NCBI GenBank assembly: GCA_001048675.1
Contig: CCKK01000002.1
Location: 930,001 to 994,000 of the forward strand
Origin: Vibrio diabolicus
GTDB taxonomy: Bacteria; Pseudomonadota; Gammaproteobacteria; Enterobacterales; Vibrionaceae
Direction of reading: 5' to 3'
DNA length: 64,000 bases
Numbering within the stretch: position 1 is the stretch's first letter; each line of letters opens with the position of its first letter. A model generated the notes under the pieces. That model saw only the letters and a list, made by a program, of their open reading frames with translations, made no database searches and was not told the DNA's origin. Below are positions 1 to 9,080 of this stretch, one piece after another. Both the position numbers and the translations under genes were made by a program.

Positions 1-426
1 ACGTGTTCTAGGATAATGTTACAGATTGACACTTTATTGTTTACACCTGTGACAGATGCACAAAAGCGACGGTATTGAAACTGTCCACTATGAATATGAA
101 ATAAACGCTTACTCACCTGCTCCCACTAATGTGAAGGTGATGTGTAACACCTGTTTGCATAGTGTTACATCCTTTACACATCTAATTGAATACTCATTTA
201 ACTAAAACATATTCAGTCGTTTAGCGAATAAGTTTTAGCTCAATCATTTATGAAAATATAAACAAACTGTTCACCCCTCTGTACAAAAATAAAAATAATC
301 AACAAATACAAAAGGTTAAACATGGAACACTCTATGCTAGTCAACTGGCGCAGTTTAACTCTGTGAGAAAACTATCACGTATGTGGGCTCAAGGACGTAG
401 CGAGCCCACTTACACAAGGAGGTTTT
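1..426. other. Intergenic leader region upstream of secreted DUF11-like gene
   Basis: No convincing gene is seen here. The stretch is AT-rich and ends with a 5' leader containing a short ATG-initiated reading frame of 14 codons (321-365), a GC-rich hairpin (383-409) and a strong Shine-Dalgarno AAGGAGG immediately before the ATG at 427. I see no tRNA, repeat or long ORF. Confidence 0.5.
383..409 (+). promoter_or_regulatory. 5'-leader hairpin just upstream of the RBS
   Basis: GTGGGCTC (383-390) pairs perfectly with GAGCCCAC (402-409) around an 11-base loop. It ends about 7 bases before the AAGGAGG ribosome site of the gene at 427. No U-run follows, so it is not a simple intrinsic terminator. 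It could affect translation initiation or mRNA stability, which is inference. Confidence 0.4.
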
Positions 427-1713
427 ATGAAAACCATATTTAACTCTTGGTGGGGCAGTAAGAGTTACCGTTGTTCCACTTTATGTAGCCAGAATATACT
501 TACAGCGATCAATATCAGCAGCATGTTTAAGCTGTTTACTTGGGTCATAGCGGTTAGCTTAGTGCTGAGCTCTCAAATTGTTTACGCATCCGCTGGCGAC
601 CCTTCAAGCCGAGGCGTGCAACCAATATTTGTTGAAGGGAATAACACCTGTCAACAATTACTTCCAGGGATCGATGGTTTGATAGAATACAAGCTTGAGC
701 CAGTTACAGACGGCACTTTCGGTGATGGCATGCTTGAAGTGGTTATTGATCAACAACCTGGGGCAAAAACCTTCAGTTGGGATCAAGGTGATAGCCCTGT
801 GATTATGCAAGCTATCTTCGTTAAAGGTGGTCCTGACGGAAACCTATATAACTACTTCACAGATGGATTATTGTATCAAGATGATGCCTTACTACATGCA
901 CCTGTGGGTAAAAACGGTAGATACTATGGCTTAAGTCATATTTCATTCTGTTACACACCAGGCGTACCAGACATTAAAATCACTAAAACTTGTACATTTG
1001 GTGATGTTGTCAATGGTAACACTTTGAAATACAACTATAAACTCACTGTAGAAAACACCGGTGACTTTGCATTGTATGATGTTGTGGCAACAGACACTAC
1101 AGCCGTTGACAACGATATGGCTGCTGGTGACCATGTGTTCAATTTAGCGATGCTCGCCGTTGGACAAACGCAAGAGTTTAATGGTTCGTTTATTATTGAC
1201 CAAAACGGTATCACTAACTATGCAGAAGTAAGCGCAGCACTTGAAACTGGTGGTGGTGTTGCGGTTTCTGACAACGCAGATTGGGAATGCCCAAGCCAAA
1301 ACATCCCTGGTTCATTGTCTCTAGAGAAAGACTGTAGTGTCGTCGTCGTGAATCGATTTGAAGATACTGGTATTAATGAATACGGTCTTCAAGTCAATTA
1401 CAGTGGTAGTGTATGTAATACCTCCAATGTCACCATTGACGGCATTGTCGTAATCGACAACAAAGACTCGAATCCAATCCAGGTTGGTATGCTTGCGCCT
1501 GCTGAGTGTTACGACTTTACTGGTAACTACGAGCCAATCCCAGGAGATGGTGAAGGCCTTCCATTACCGGGTGAAGAAGTCAGAGCGTTTACAGATACTG
1601 TGGATGCGAGTGGTGAAACTATCTTCGGTAATGTTGTCGTAGAAGCGATAACAGCGTCTGCAGAATGTACGCTATGTCCAACTTGTCCAGAGCCTGTTAG
1701 CTGCCCTGAATAA
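427..1713 (+). CDS. Secreted protein with two DUF11-like Ig repeats and Cys-rich tail
   Basis: No specific function is recognised. The ATG at 427 has a near-perfect ribosome site (AAGGAGG, 4 bases upstream). The protein then has an unusually long polar N-region of about 35 residues before a hydrophobic signal segment (about 34-52) ending in YASA, which suggests Sec export. Two repeats of about 100 residues (about 176-285 and 293-395) share the pattern K-x-C, a V-x-N/Y strand, a VxD strand and L-x-x-G-x-x-x-x-F-x-G. This resembles the DUF11/Ig-like repeats found in surface adhesins. The last 15 residues are Cys/Pro-rich with CxxC spacings. An internal Met at residue 33 would give a normal signal peptide but lacks a ribosome site. 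It converges on the secreted protease gene. Confidence 0.75.
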   Translation: MKTIFNSWWGSKSYRCSTLCSQNILTAINISSMFKLFTWVIAVSLVLSSQIVYASAGDPSSRGVQPIFVEGNNTCQQLLPGIDGLIEYKLEPVTDGTFGDGMLEVVIDQQPGAKTFSWDQGDSPVIMQAIFVKGGPDGNLYNYFTDGLLYQDDALLHAPVGKNGRYYGLSHISFCYTPGVPDIKITKTCTFGDVVNGNTLKYNYKLTVENTGDFALYDVVATDTTAVDNDMAAGDHVFNLAMLAVGQTQEFNGSFIIDQNGITNYAEVSAALETGGGVAVSDNADWECPSQNIPGSLSLEKDCSVVVVNRFEDTGINEYGLQVNYSGSVCNTSNVTIDGIVVIDNKDSNPIQVGMLAPAECYDFTGNYEPIPGDGEGLPLPGEEVRAFTDTVDASGETIFGNVVVEAITASAECTLCPTCPEPVSCPE

Positions 1714-1734
1714 GGTCTACTTACAACTTAATAA

Positions 1735-1768
1735 AACAACGCCTGACGTTAACTCGTCAGGCGTTTTC
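1735..1768. terminator. Bidirectional intrinsic terminator
   Basis: AACGCCTGACG and CGTCAGGCGTT form an 11-bp stem around a short loop, with a T-run following on the plus strand and an A-run preceding it. It lies between the convergent genes ending at 1713 and 1786 and probably serves both. Confidence 0.85.
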
Positions 1769-1785
1769 TTTCGAACTATATCGTT

Positions 1786-3600
1786 CTATTTATTCTTACC
1801 TTTCCCATTGTTACCAGAGTTGCCAGAATCTCCACCAGATGAAGACTCTAACTTCACTGAGACCTGAGCGGTCGAGCTGCTTTGACCATCACCTATGGTA
1901 TAGGTAAAGCTGTCGTTATTTTTGAATTTCTTCTCAGGTGTGTAACGCAGGGTGCCATCTGATAACAGCTCTAGTCGCCCCTTGCTTGGTCTAGTAAAAG
2001 AAACCACGCTTGCAGAGTTTTGCTCTCCAACAACATCGTTTGCCATCACATCGATAATCACCGACTGTTTCGAAGACATAGTCACCTGATCATCAACAGC
2101 AACGAGCTCTGGTGATGGCGAGATTTCAGTGGTTACAGAGTAATTTACGGATGCTGCGGTTTGCAGACTTGAGTCCTCGCCGTGCGTCACGATCATATTC
2201 AAAGCATAGTCTTTATCACTAGCGTCCACCGAAGATACGACTGATATCATTACTTGTCCGGTTTCACCTGCTGCTAGCGTGATTGCATTGCTGCTTGCTT
2301 TCCAACCAGTTGGCACTGACGCGTTTACAGAAAAACTGCTCGCAGAACAATCTGCACTATCTTTGTTAGTCATAGTGACCTGATATTGAACCTCATCGCC
2401 GGCTGCAACCGAGTTGTTTGTTGCAGCTTTCGCAGTCACTGATGGAGCATTTACAGTACAAGTCCCGATATTACCGTTGTCAGAGCCATCAAAGACAACG
2501 CTTACTTCGGCGATGCCGTTCGCTGCACTCACCAAACTCAATGTTACACCTGAGTCTGGGTCAGTATAGCTACCACCGACCGGCATAGATGGGTCAAACC
2601 AGTCATTTCGGCCAAAAACCGCACGATATTCAGAATCAGTTTTAAAGTGAAGCAGATTACTGCTGCGTCCATCGCCTTCTACAGCGCTTCGAATGATGAT
2701 GCCATCCGTAACGTCCCCACGATAGAACGAGTAAGAACGAGCATCTAAAAAGTCATCAAACCCAATAGACTGGCGGTATTCAATGTAAAACCATTTTTTT
2801 GCACCTGTAGAAGGATCAGTACCACGAGGTACTTTTATCGTAACTGGCTGCTCACTAGTCGTCTCGTAATTCGCGATGGAGTAAGTACCATTTTGAGTAA
2901 CTTCCAGTGTCTTTGAGGCGTGCTCTCCCTCTAGCCATCCTAGTCGCTCGCGCTGGAAAGTATTCAAATAGCCGATGTCTGGACCACCCATTACATCATA
3001 GGTATCACCGTATTCACGCAACGTACAGTTGTCTGAAAGCGTATGCTCGCCACAATCAAGAGCACGAGAGTGATGCAAACCAAAGTTATGTCCAAGCTCA
3101 TGAGCGATATTCATCGGAGAAAAATCACCATTGATGTGCGCGCGTGAAGGCATGCCATCAATAGTTGCCGATCCAGCGACACCACATGCCGTTTTTGTCA
3201 TCAAGTAAACAATACGATCGTACTCTTCAAGCTTCACTCCCGCAGCGATGGCTTCTTGATCCGCTGCATCTTGAACAGCGGTAAAATCACAAACCTGATT
3301 AGACAACGGTAGATTAAACCAACCCACGACTTTCCCAGACAGCCACATTTGATCAAAAGAGCTTTCACGGTAGAAGTCATTCACTGTGCCAAAGATTAGA
3401 TTATTTGCTTCTGACAAACTTAATGGCTGCTCATTTGGGTTCTCTTTGAAGTTCAGCAGGATAACCAATGTATTTTGCTGTCCCGTCGTACTTCCTGCTG
3501 CACTGGCGTAATGGATGCTCTGTAAACAAGCGAATATTACTAATAAAAATGACAACCCTTTATTTAGGATTGTTCTATTTATTTTAATATTTTTTATCAC
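1786..3600 (-). CDS. Secreted zinc metalloprotease, HExxHxxGxxH type (M6/M11-like)
   Basis: The start is placed at a GTG at 3600, preceded by AGGTGA. The frame stays open to 3690 only through a TTG. From the GTG the protein is 604 aa, with a hydrophobic signal segment about 12-32 ending YASA. The zinc motif HELGHNFGLHH begins at about residue 167, with three His ligands and the catalytic Glu, as in metzincin-like M11/M6 peptidases. Two Cys-containing regions follow. Further on are a region resembling NEW3/CARDB-type Ig domains (about 395-500) and a C-terminal cadherin-like domain with NDxxG and FTYTIGDG signatures (about 510-590). The tail is rich in Gly, Ser, Asn and Lys. It is probably exported and acts on extracellular protein. 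The substrate is unknown. Confidence 0.82.
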   Translation of the reverse strand: MIKNIKINRTILNKGLSFLLVIFACLQSIHYASAAGSTTGQQNTLVILLNFKENPNEQPLSLSEANNLIFGTVNDFYRESSFDQMWLSGKVVGWFNLPLSNQVCDFTAVQDAADQEAIAAGVKLEEYDRIVYLMTKTACGVAGSATIDGMPSRAHINGDFSPMNIAHELGHNFGLHHSRALDCGEHTLSDNCTLREYGDTYDVMGGPDIGYLNTFQRERLGWLEGEHASKTLEVTQNGTYSIANYETTSEQPVTIKVPRGTDPSTGAKKWFYIEYRQSIGFDDFLDARSYSFYRGDVTDGIIIRSAVEGDGRSSNLLHFKTDSEYRAVFGRNDWFDPSMPVGGSYTDPDSGVTLSLVSAANGIAEVSVVFDGSDNGNIGTCTVNAPSVTAKAATNNSVAAGDEVQYQVTMTNKDSADCSASSFSVNASVPTGWKASSNAITLAAGETGQVMISVVSSVDASDKDYALNMIVTHGEDSSLQTAASVNYSVTTEISPSPELVAVDDQVTMSSKQSVIIDVMANDVVGEQNSASVVSFTRPSKGRLELLSDGTLRYTPEKKFKNNDSFTYTIGDGQSSSTAQVSVKLESSSGGDSGNSGNNGKGKNK

Positions 3601-3690
3601 TGCTTCACCTAATTTTAAATTAATAACTAGTTCAACTTCCCGCCAATATAAGCAGAAATGGTAGGGTAAAATAATATAAATTTTAGGCAA

Positions 3691-4390
3691 TAAAATGCCC
3701 TAGCCTATAAAGCCAAATATGTTCCTATATACATCAACATGGTTATAAAAAGATAACCACCAAAAATATAAGAGCCGGAATCATAGCAAAGCAACCGGTC
3801 AAAATTCAACCAGAGCGATAAGTAATTTAGGTTAAGTTTGTGTAATAATAAATTTGTCCATTTTTGTCAGTTACTTAAAATAACCTTATGATTGTTTTAT
3901 ATGAACAAACTTTCTATTCAATAATGACTTTAATAAATCACTTGCACTACAGCCAATTTAAATCATTAAAAATCAAACAAGTAGAAATTGAACTAAAACA
4001 ACCTCAATTTCATCGCATGAAATTATAACCTTTAAATTCATTAACTTAATAACGAGTCATTCGAATAATATACCTCAACAACGCTTGAGTAATATTATCC
4101 ATCTTTAATTGTTAAATTTAAGTTAAATTAAAGTGGTGAAAAGTTTTTTGCTCACCTAGTTTTATACTCGATTAAAAGACAGACTGAGCGATACAGTGCA
4201 ATATCAACTAGAGACATATAGAGAAACAAGCAGGATATATGTGCAACTTTATTTTCAGTATTGAACTAAAATCACGTGACAATATGACGCTATAGATAGC
4301 AATTCGGGAAAACTAGTTAAAGAATGATTAATTGATAATTGAGGTTGGTATTTGTACAAAAATTAATTATTCAATTAAAAAGTGTGTATT
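3691..4390. other. AT-rich intergenic region without genes
   Basis: About 700 bases of very AT-rich sequence with stop codons in all frames. It presumably contains the protease promoter on the minus strand. I see no RNA gene, repeat array or IS end. It leads directly into the tRNA-operon remnant at 4419-4490. Confidence 0.55.
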
Positions 4391-4418
4391 AGAATAGTTT
4401 GACAATACCAGATACTAA

Positions 4419-4490
4419 AAAACCGGCACTAGGCCGGTTTTTAGAAATAGTGGAGGCGCCTCCCGACGGATTAATTTATCTGGTCAACAA
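4419..4490 (-). pseudogene. Remnant of a tRNA-Cys operon (promoter piece, tRNA 3' end, terminator)
   Basis: Read on the minus strand, 4466-4490 repeats the -35 region (TTGACC plus the following 16 bases) of the intact tRNA-Leu/Cys promoter at 9087-9110. It is fused directly to the last 15 bases of tRNA-Cys (4451-4465, GGGAGGCGCCTCCA with acceptor and CCA). A GC-rich terminator hairpin with a T-run follows (AACCGGC/GCCGGTT, about 4421-4440). The -10 element and nearly all tRNA bases are missing. This is best explained by an internal deletion in a former tRNA operon. Confidence 0.75.
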
Positions 4491-4695
4491 AAAATTAGTC
4501 TTTTTTATTCAAATGGTTAAAAAGCCAACTCAAACGAACAAAGGGCGATCATTTTGCTCACAAGAACATCAGCTTGTTTTGCTCTCGTTTACTTTGCTTC
4601 ATCACTTCATATCAACGAGGAATCGACAAGTCGCACAAATTGACAGTATGGGTATAAACTTAACTCGTACCGCAGGGGATAAATAAGCGCTCATC

Positions 4696-5625
4696 ATGTT
4701 TCGAAAGTCATCATTTCAATTACCGCTACACACTGATTCCGAACTCGACTTCGTAGTACCCCACTTCTTACTTACTGAATTTGATTATGCACGCTCTCTG
4801 GAACAGGGGATCGTCCAAGACTTGGATCCTGAATATACACACCAATATCGCGTCACACTGAGGCGCATACGCTCACTATGCTTGCTACTTCGCGAACTGA
4901 TACCTCCTTTTGAACAGCGTATTTTGAAACCTCATTTAAAAATAATGATGAAGAAAACAAATAAGCTGCGTGATTTGGACGTATTTATCTTGGACAAAAG
5001 CCAATACATTGAAATGCTCCAAAACCACAAACCCTCTCTTGAGCAGCTTTTTGGCTTTATAGAATCCGAACGTGCTTACGAACAGGCAAAAGTTGCGCGT
5101 TGGCTAGCGACACAAGAATACACTATGCACTGCACTTTGGTCAGGAATAGTCTGCTGCGAAGTACACAACACGAACGAGTGGATAACAACGTACCTGCGT
5201 TACTCTTCGCAAGCCAAAAAGTCTCCGAACAATTTAAAAAGGTCGACAAAGCACGGCGCAAGATTTCGGGCAAAAGTCGTGACAGCGTGATCCACTCAAT
5301 GAGGATAAAGTGCAAAGCGCTGCGTTATTTGTTAGAAGGGTTTTCCGCACTCTACCCTTCCCCACAGCACAAAAACAACGTGAAACAATTAAAACTATTA
5401 CAAGACAAGCTCGGTGATTTTAACGACACTTCAAGTCAAATTGAATTTTTCACACAGCTCAAAGAGGCAGTAAACCTCAATAAAAAAGATCGTAAGACCC
5501 TGAAAAAGCTGCTTAACGTGCTTAGTGAACATCACGATACTTCGCGCCAGACCATCTTAACGCACTTAGACCAATTTGAGGCTTTCATCCACGATACCAA
5601 CACACAATGCCTCTACCAGCACTAA
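4696..5625 (+). CDS. CHAD domain protein
   Basis: 309 aa and predicted cytoplasmic. It is an all-helical CHAD protein with the two characteristic basic His-containing helices: HQYRVTLRRIRS from residue 49, and HSMRIKCKALRYLLEGF at about residue 200, each followed by further Lys/Arg-rich helices. The CHAD family binds inorganic polyphosphate and is often linked to CYTH/triphosphatase domains or phosphate metabolism. No CYTH domain is present here. The ATG at 4696 lacks a strong ribosome site. The gene is followed 68 bases later by the lipase-like gene on the same strand. Polyphosphate binding is inferred from the family only. Confidence 0.85.
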   Translation: MFRKSSFQLPLHTDSELDFVVPHFLLTEFDYARSLEQGIVQDLDPEYTHQYRVTLRRIRSLCLLLRELIPPFEQRILKPHLKIMMKKTNKLRDLDVFILDKSQYIEMLQNHKPSLEQLFGFIESERAYEQAKVARWLATQEYTMHCTLVRNSLLRSTQHERVDNNVPALLFASQKVSEQFKKVDKARRKISGKSRDSVIHSMRIKCKALRYLLEGFSALYPSPQHKNNVKQLKLLQDKLGDFNDTSSQIEFFTQLKEAVNLNKKDRKTLKKLLNVLSEHHDTSRQTILTHLDQFEAFIHDTNTQCLYQH

Positions 5626-5693
5626 CCTAGGTTCACGTATTTTTAATATTCATTAATTACAGTCAGTCGTTAGGCTCCATAAAGAAAGATAAC

Positions 5694-6482
5694 GTGAAAC
5701 CATTAAAACGATACCAATATGAGCGCTATGCCGTACTCTGTAATCTCGCTTATCCTCGCGTCTTCAGACAAACTCAATACGGATTCGATCCTAATGGGCA
5801 ACGAGTCATTAGAAATGAACACGGTAAGATTATGATTCGTGTGCTCTGGAGTAAAAAACAGAGTGAAGTGGTCGTAGTGATTAAAGGCTCACACAGTATC
5901 AGTGATTGGTTGTTAAACTTCGCGATGTGGACGAGAAGCTGTCGAAGGTTGGGACTGAATTACCGCATTCACGCGGGTTTCTATCATCTTCTGTTTCAAG
6001 AAAGTTTACCGAGCCGAAATGAAGATCGGCTGGGGTTGACCGTGATCGAGCGCCTCGAAGGTATCGTTGTACCGCTCATTCTTAGAGGAAAAAGAATCAC
6101 CATTACTGGTCACTCTTCAGGTGGCGCGATTGGCAGTGTTTTTGCCGACTATATTGAGAAAAAATACCCAAAGAGCATTAAACGCGTCGTGACTTTCGGT
6201 CAGCCCGCAGTTGGAGATTGGACCTTCAAAAAACGCTACCGTTTGGGGCACAAAACTTACCGGATTTGTTGCGACATCGACATCGTGACATTCATGCCGC
6301 CAGTGCCTTTTCTCTATTGGCATGTAGGCAAAATGCTATGGTTGTATAACGGGAAAATATACGAGAATACGCCAACGTTCATTCGACTTGGACGTTCTCT
6401 ATTTAGTTGGTTGATGCGACCATTCTCTTATCACTTTATGAGTAAATACATCCGCGATAAAGACTTCTTTGACGAACGCTGA
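5694..6482 (+). CDS. Class 3 lipase-like alpha/beta hydrolase
   Basis: 262 aa starting at a GTG (5694), preceded by an AAAGAAAG-type weak ribosome site. No signal peptide is seen. The nucleophile elbow is GHSSG (139-143, Ser141) after a beta-strand, followed by the FGQPAVGD segment typical of class 3 lipases, then DIDIV (Asp196) and His210 as probable triad partners. The family hydrolyses acyl esters, often triacylglycerol or phospholipid. The natural substrate is unknown. The C-terminus is basic and aromatic, which may aid membrane contact. It lies in tandem with the CHAD gene and ends before a terminator shared with the convergent small gene. Confidence 0.8.
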   Translation: MKPLKRYQYERYAVLCNLAYPRVFRQTQYGFDPNGQRVIRNEHGKIMIRVLWSKKQSEVVVVIKGSHSISDWLLNFAMWTRSCRRLGLNYRIHAGFYHLLFQESLPSRNEDRLGLTVIERLEGIVVPLILRGKRITITGHSSGGAIGSVFADYIEKKYPKSIKRVVTFGQPAVGDWTFKKRYRLGHKTYRICCDIDIVTFMPPVPFLYWHVGKMLWLYNGKIYENTPTFIRLGRSLFSWLMRPFSYHFMSKYIRDKDFFDER

Positions 6483-6517
6483 GCTAAGTACCCTAAAACT
6501 ATGATGTACAGGCACTA

Positions 6518-6545
6518 AAAAGCCGGACTTAGCCGGCTTTACGTT
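6518..6545. terminator. Bidirectional terminator
   Basis: AAAGCCGG and CCGGCTTT form an 8-bp-plus stem around a short loop (6518-6540) with T-rich sequence after it. It lies between the convergent lipase-like gene (ends 6482) and the small membrane protein gene (ends 6557). Confidence 0.8.
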
Positions 6546-6556
6546 TTTGTGGTGAA

Positions 6557-6811
6557 TTACAGAGAGGCAATTTCTTTTTCAAGTTGATATTTGCTATCTG
6601 TGACTATGCGCTCTAACACTTCAACGCGTCGCTTCAAGTCACCAATTTGCTTGTTAAGGTTATCTTGTTCTTCTTGGCTCATTGTATTACGTTCAGATAT
6701 CTCCAAGGCTCTTACTTCTTTACGATGATTCAAGATTAACTTAATTATCCCGCCCCCAAATATGGCACCGAACACAATAGCCACAACCAATACATCAGCA
6801 ATAGATTCCAT
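6557..6811 (-). CDS. Small membrane protein with C-terminal coiled coil (PspB-like layout)
   Basis: 84 aa. A single N-terminal hydrophobic segment (about residues 5-27) is followed by a basic stretch (NHRKEVR) and a charged heptad-rich helix from about 35 to 80, probably a coiled coil. Size and layout resemble phage-shock protein B, but I do not see enough identity to name it, and pspA/pspC are not in the window. An AGGAAGA ribosome site lies upstream of the ATG. The function is not known. Confidence 0.65.
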   Translation of the reverse strand: MESIADVLVVAIVFGAIFGGGIIKLILNHRKEVRALEISERNTMSQEEQDNLNKQIGDLKRRVEVLERIVTDSKYQLEKEIASL

Positions 6812-6941
6812 TCTTCATCTTCCTCTAGATAATGCTCAAATATAAGTTACTCATTTGTTATATGAATATCAAATAACGTATTGATTCACTGCAAAGTTTC
6901 ATCAAAATTTGCCTGTTCTGTATCAAAATCACAAGAATGGA

Positions 6942-8465
6942 TTACTCAACGCTAACCCAAACCGAGACAGATCCACCATTTACAGGGAACTCAGCCCACC
7001 CGTTCGCATCTGTCCAAACGTCCTCAGTTCGGATGCCCAACTTGTCGACATAGCGTGTACTTGGCTTGCCCGTAAACATCCACTTCGAGCCACCTGGTCC
7101 ATCGCTCATGATCACTGCCATTGAATGTGGATGTTCTGCATCGCCCTCGCGAGTCCAGCCAATTACATCCCAATGGTCGAGATAAGAATGTTGTTTGCCA
7201 TACGCATAGTCTTTACGCAGTGTTACGAGCTCTTCGATGTAAGGCACTTTGACCATATTGATGTCATGCCCTTTATCACTGTACTGCGCGCCGTAGTAAT
7301 CTGCATAAAACACGGATGGATAACCTTCTTCACGCAATAAGATAAACGCGTAAGCGAGCGGCTTAAACCACCAATCAACCGTCGATTCCAACGCCTGCAA
7401 AGGTTGAGTATCATGGTTTTCTACTAAGGTTACCGCTTTGACTGGATTGTCCTTCATCAGCGTACCATCCATGATTTGACGCATATCGTAGCTACCACCC
7501 GATTTAGACGCATTGTAGAAGTTCATATGTAACGGTGCGTCGAATAGAGACATGCTGCCAGAAGTTTTGGTGATAAAGTTATGCAGCTGATTCACATCGT
7601 AGTTCCAGTACTCTCCGACCGTGAATAGTTCTTTCCCTGTTTTCCAACGTAGGTGATCAATCCATTCTTGAAGATATTGGTATTTGATGTGCTTCACCGC
7701 ATCCATTCTAAAGCCATCAACACCAGTCATGTTGATGTACCACTCACCCCAATCTTTCAGTTCTTGTTTAACTTCAGGATGATCCATGTCTAAGTCAGCA
7801 TACATAAGGTAGTCGTAATTCCCCTTTTCAGAACTGACTTCCCAATCCCATGCCTTACCTTCACCTTTGAATTTAAAAATGGCTTTTTCTTTACCTGCAT
7901 CGTCCCAGTCCACGCCATCAAAATGGTACCAAGTCCAATGGAAGTTAGAGTACTTGTCGTTGCGTCCAGGGAAATCAAACTCCACCCACGCTTCAATCCA
8001 TTTATCACCAAGTTCAATGTTGCGGTTGTTCCAATCTACCCGCTTAGTATCAACCCAAGATTTCCCATCTGCACCACCACGGTGGTTAAACACCACGTCA
8101 CCATAAACCTGGATATTGTTATTGTGAGCGGCATTGATAGCACTAAGGTACTGATCTTTCGTGCCGTATTTGGTGCGCACTGATCCTTTTTGATCAAACT
8201 CCCCCAAGTCGTACATATCATAAACGCCGTAGCCGACATCATTACTACCACCCGCTCCTTTGTATGCAGGTGGTAGCCAGAGCGCTGTGAATCCGTTTTC
8301 TGCTAGCGTTGGAGCGTTATTTTCCACTTGAGTCCACAGTGTGCCATCGTTAGGCACATACCAATGGAAATACTGCATCATTGTGCCATTCTCAGCAGCC
8401 AATGCAGATGAACTTAGCAGCAAGGTTAAAGGTAAAATAGTGCGTTTTAATTTAAATGTTTTCAT
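6942..8465 (-). CDS. Secreted alpha-amylase, GH13 (liquefying type, subfamily 5-like)
   Basis: 507 aa with a classic signal peptide (residues 1-24, cleavage near ALA-AEN). The catalytic (beta/alpha)8 barrel shows all GH13 regions: DVVFNH near residue 125, GFRMDAVKH with nucleophile Asp255, VGEYW with acid/base Glu285, and VENHD with Asp352. The spacings of 30 and 67 between these residues match the Bacillus liquefying amylases. A C-terminal beta domain follows. It endohydrolyses alpha-1,4 glucans outside the cell, feeding maltodextrin uptake. There is no starch-binding module. It is monocistronic and lies between a terminator-bounded small gene and the tRNA-Leu/Cys operon. Confidence 0.93.
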   Translation of the reverse strand: MKTFKLKRTILPLTLLLSSSALAAENGTMMQYFHWYVPNDGTLWTQVENNAPTLAENGFTALWLPPAYKGAGGSNDVGYGVYDMYDLGEFDQKGSVRTKYGTKDQYLSAINAAHNNNIQVYGDVVFNHRGGADGKSWVDTKRVDWNNRNIELGDKWIEAWVEFDFPGRNDKYSNFHWTWYHFDGVDWDDAGKEKAIFKFKGEGKAWDWEVSSEKGNYDYLMYADLDMDHPEVKQELKDWGEWYINMTGVDGFRMDAVKHIKYQYLQEWIDHLRWKTGKELFTVGEYWNYDVNQLHNFITKTSGSMSLFDAPLHMNFYNASKSGGSYDMRQIMDGTLMKDNPVKAVTLVENHDTQPLQALESTVDWWFKPLAYAFILLREEGYPSVFYADYYGAQYSDKGHDINMVKVPYIEELVTLRKDYAYGKQHSYLDHWDVIGWTREGDAEHPHSMAVIMSDGPGGSKWMFTGKPSTRYVDKLGIRTEDVWTDANGWAEFPVNGGSVSVWVSVE

Positions 8466-8745
8466 TATTTTTCTCTCACGTTAAGGACTAAAATCCTCCT
8501 TTCTGCTCATACACACCAAGCATTGCCAACGGTCACGCTAGCCAAGTTGCTGCCTGTGATACAAAAAGTTCGGATTACAATCGAAGAGAAATTAGCACCA
8601 ATCACCCTATACAATTATTGAGTTATTTAACATTTATAAAATCAATGACTAGCGCATTGAAAATATTGAATGGTGATCAAAACATGGGAGGAATTTAGAG
8701 AAGCGTGAACGAGTATAGATTGATGGATTTAAAACGAAGAAAGCC

Positions 8746-8835
8746 AGTCATTTAAGACTGGCTTTCGAAATAGTGGAGGCGCCTCCCGGAAGTCATTTAA
8801 GACTGGCTTTCGAAATAGTGGAGGCGCCTCCCGGA
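8746..8835 (-). repeat. 45-bp tandem duplication of tRNA-Cys 3' end plus terminator
   Basis: Two adjacent copies (8746-8790 and 8791-8835) each contain the hairpin AGTC-ATTTAA-GACT, the sequence CTTTCGAAATAG and the last 17 bases of tRNA-Cys. The proximal copy belongs to the intact tRNA (8819-8892). The distal copy is an orphan tRNA 3' end followed by its own terminator. Copies appear identical. Confidence 0.85.
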
Positions 8836-8892
8836 GTCGAACCGAGGTCCACGGATTTGCAATCCGCTGCATAGCCACTCTGCCAAGGCGCC
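8819..8892 (-). tRNA. tRNA-Cys (GCA)
   Basis: 74 bases including an encoded CCA. The acceptor GGCGCC pairs with GGCGCC, the anticodon loop TTGCAAA gives GCA, and the T-arm is GGTTCGACTCC. It lies downstream of tRNA-Leu in the same minus-strand operon. An essentially identical second copy lies at 17469-17542. Confidence 0.97.
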
Positions 8893-8928
8893 TTTCTGAT
8901 TTTGTCTCTCTGTCACCAAAGATTTTGA

Positions 8929-9015
8929 TGGTGCCCCGGGCCGGACTTGAACCGGCACAGCGCGAACGCCGAGGGATTTTAAATCCCTTGTGTCTACCAA
9001 TTCCACCACCAGGGC
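8929..9015 (-). tRNA. tRNA-Leu (UAA)
   Basis: 87 bases with an encoded CCA, a long variable arm typical of class II tRNAs, and an anticodon loop TTTAAAA giving UAA. The T-arm is GGTTCAAGTCC. It is the first gene of the operon read from the promoter near 9081-9108. Confidence 0.97.
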
Positions 9016-9080
9016 AACGCAATCATGCGATGGGTTAGACACCATCTGTCTCAGCGACCTTTGCCGTGAGAACGAGGCGT

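Noticed and set aside
4399..4686. 95-codon plus-strand ORF
   Set aside because: It begins in the tRNA-remnant terminator and runs through the tRNA-Cys fragment and promoter repeat. It has no ribosome site and is not protein-like.
8729..9045. Minus-strand ORFs across the tRNA-Leu/Cys operon
   Set aside because: They are translations of the tRNA genes and their duplicated 3' end.
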